Assembly (NCBI GenBank): GCA_027627225.1
Contig: CM051030.1
Location: 8,750,001 to 8,814,000 of the forward strand
Source: Congeria kusceri
Taxonomy: Eukaryota > Mollusca > Bivalvia > Myida > Dreissenidae
Length of the DNA stretch: 64,000 bases
Direction: 5' to 3'
Part shown: one piece after another, positions 62,853 to 64,000 of the stretch
Position numbering within the stretch: position 1 is the stretch's first letter
Layout: every line of letters begins with the position of its first letter
The notes under the pieces: generated by a model
The model's input: only the letters and a program-made list of their open reading frames with translations
Databases searched by the model: none
What the model was told of the DNA's origin: nothing
Translations under genes and position numbers: made by a program

Positions 62853-64000
62853 AAGAGCAGTTTATTCAACACCTTCGGACAAGAGCGCTTTATTCAGCAC
62901 CTTCGGACAAGAGCAGTTTTAACTCAGCACCTTGCAGACAAGAGCGATTCATTCAGCACCTTCAGACAACAACAATTTACTCTGCACCTTTCGGACAAGA
63001 GCGATTTATTCAGCACATTTCGGACAAGAGCAGTTTTCTCAACACCTTTCGCACAAGAGTGATTTATTCAGCACCTTCTGACAAGAGCAGTTAACTCGGC
63101 ACCCTTTGGACAAGAGCAGTTTACTCAGCACCCTTTGGACAAGGGCGATTTATTTAGCACCTTCTGACAAGAAAAGTTTACTCAGCACCTTCTGACAAGA
63201 GCAGTTTAGTCAGCACCTTTCAGACAAGAGCAGTTTTCTCAGCACCTAAAGAAGAAGGGCAGTTTACTCAGCACCTTTCGGACAAGAGCAGTTTACTCAG
63301 CACCTTATGACAAGAGCAGTTAACTCAGCACCTTAAGGACAAGAGCAGTTTACCCAGCACCTTAATGAGAAGAGCAGTTTACTCAGTACCTTTCAGACTA
63401 GAGCAGTTAACTTAGCACAAGGCAGAAAAGAGCAGTTTACTCAGCACCTTTCGGACAAGAACAATTTACTCAGCACCTTTCAGACAAGAGCAGTTTACTT
63501 AGCACCTTCTAACAAGAGCAGTTTACTCAGCACCTTTCAGACAAGAGCAGTTTACACAGCACCTTTCAGACAAGAGCAGTTTACTCAGCACCATATAACA
63601 TGAGCAGTTTACTCAGCACCTTTCAGACAAGAGCAGTTTACTCAGCACCTTCCAACAAGAGCAGTTTACCCATCACCTGTCAGACAAAAGCAGTTTACTC
63701 AGCAACTTTCAGACAAGAGAAGTTTACTGAGCACCTTCTGACAAGTGCTCACTCAGCACCTTTCAGACAAGAGCAGTTTACTCAGCACCTTTCAGACAAG
63801 AGCAGTTTACTCAGCACCTGCTAACAAGAGCAGTTTACTCAGCACCTTCTGACAAGAGCAGTTTAATCATAACCTTCTGACAAGAGCAGTTTACTCAGCA
63901 CCTTTCTCAGACAAGAGCAGTTTACTCAGCACCTTTCAGACAAGAGCAGTTTACTTAGCAACTTCTGACAACAGCTTACTCAGCACCTTTCATACAAGAG
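62853..64000. repeat. 29-bp tandem array, about 40 copies, runs off window
   Basis: Consensus unit TTCAGACAAGAGCAGTTTAC TCAGCACCT with 27-30 bp variants. Leftmost units differ (TTCGGACAAGAGC, GCGATTTATTCAGCACC), grading into the consensus to the right. Short open frames here are products of the repeat. The right end is outside the window. Confidence 0.9.

Noticed and set aside
62783..63824. Several short plus-strand open frames (FIQHL/AVYSAPS repeats)
   Set aside because: They are translations of the 29-bp tandem array in different frames.

Overview
This is eukaryotic, intron-rich, AT-rich DNA that looks like a bivalve mollusc. The grounds are a B-box/TRIM gene of the kind expanded in bivalves, an R3HDM-type gene spread over about 38 kb, and many interspersed elements with a tandem 130-185 bp core and an (ACGG)n-like tract, the layout described for bivalve 'pearl' elements. 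The species cannot be fixed from the sequence.

Genes. (1) 1-1724 (+): the 3' part of an intronless-looking TRIM/B-box protein gene, open at the left edge of the window. (2) 9026-46634 (-): an R3H-domain gene orthologous to vertebrate R3HDM1/R3HDM2 (Drosophila encore). I rebuilt 18 coding exons. All junctions use GT-AG and all phases agree, giving a 1,030-residue model with an acidic N-terminus, R3H domain, SUZ-like basic segment and long Q/P/G-rich tail. The ATG exon has its own splice acceptor 7 nt upstream of the ATG, so at least one untranslated 5' exon lies further right (above 46.6 kb), not located. No other protein-coding gene is convincing. The right-hand 17 kb has no recognised exon.

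Repeats dominate the rest. At least five element families (called A-E here) share one plan: AACAAGAG-like start, small hairpin, family-specific left motif, tandem core repeats, GACG-rich tract, and a right-end hairpin that carries both a direct and an inverted copy of the left motif. Family A uses GCTCACCTGAG, B uses GCTCGACTTTTC, C uses ATATACCCCCAC, D uses TATGCCCCC, and E uses TGTGTCGCCTGAC. About 20 copies occur and all lie in the same (+) orientation, antisense to the R3HDM gene. Copies are nested four deep at 32.9-37.3 kb. Other mobile DNA: a 2.5-kb element with 58-bp terminal inverted repeats and a TGCCT target duplication that contains a broken LINE with an internally inverted segment (22.6-25.1 kb); two TAGGGA-ended elements with exact 7-bp target duplications (7.5 kb, 53.7 kb) and related remnants; hAT-like elements at 35.3 and 49.2 kb; a MITE at 38.1 kb; and two tRNA-like SINE fragments.

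Tandem arrays: a 49-bp array (9.6-10.4 kb), a 55-bp array (37.8-38.1 kb), a 45-bp minisatellite open in one frame on each strand (39.5-41.8 kb) and a 29-bp array running off the right edge (62.9-64 kb). The points I would check first are the shared architecture and uniform orientation of families A-E, the triplicated splice acceptor at R3HDM coding exon 13, the short R3HDM C-terminus, and the nuclear-receptor half-site motifs repeated inside several core arrays.
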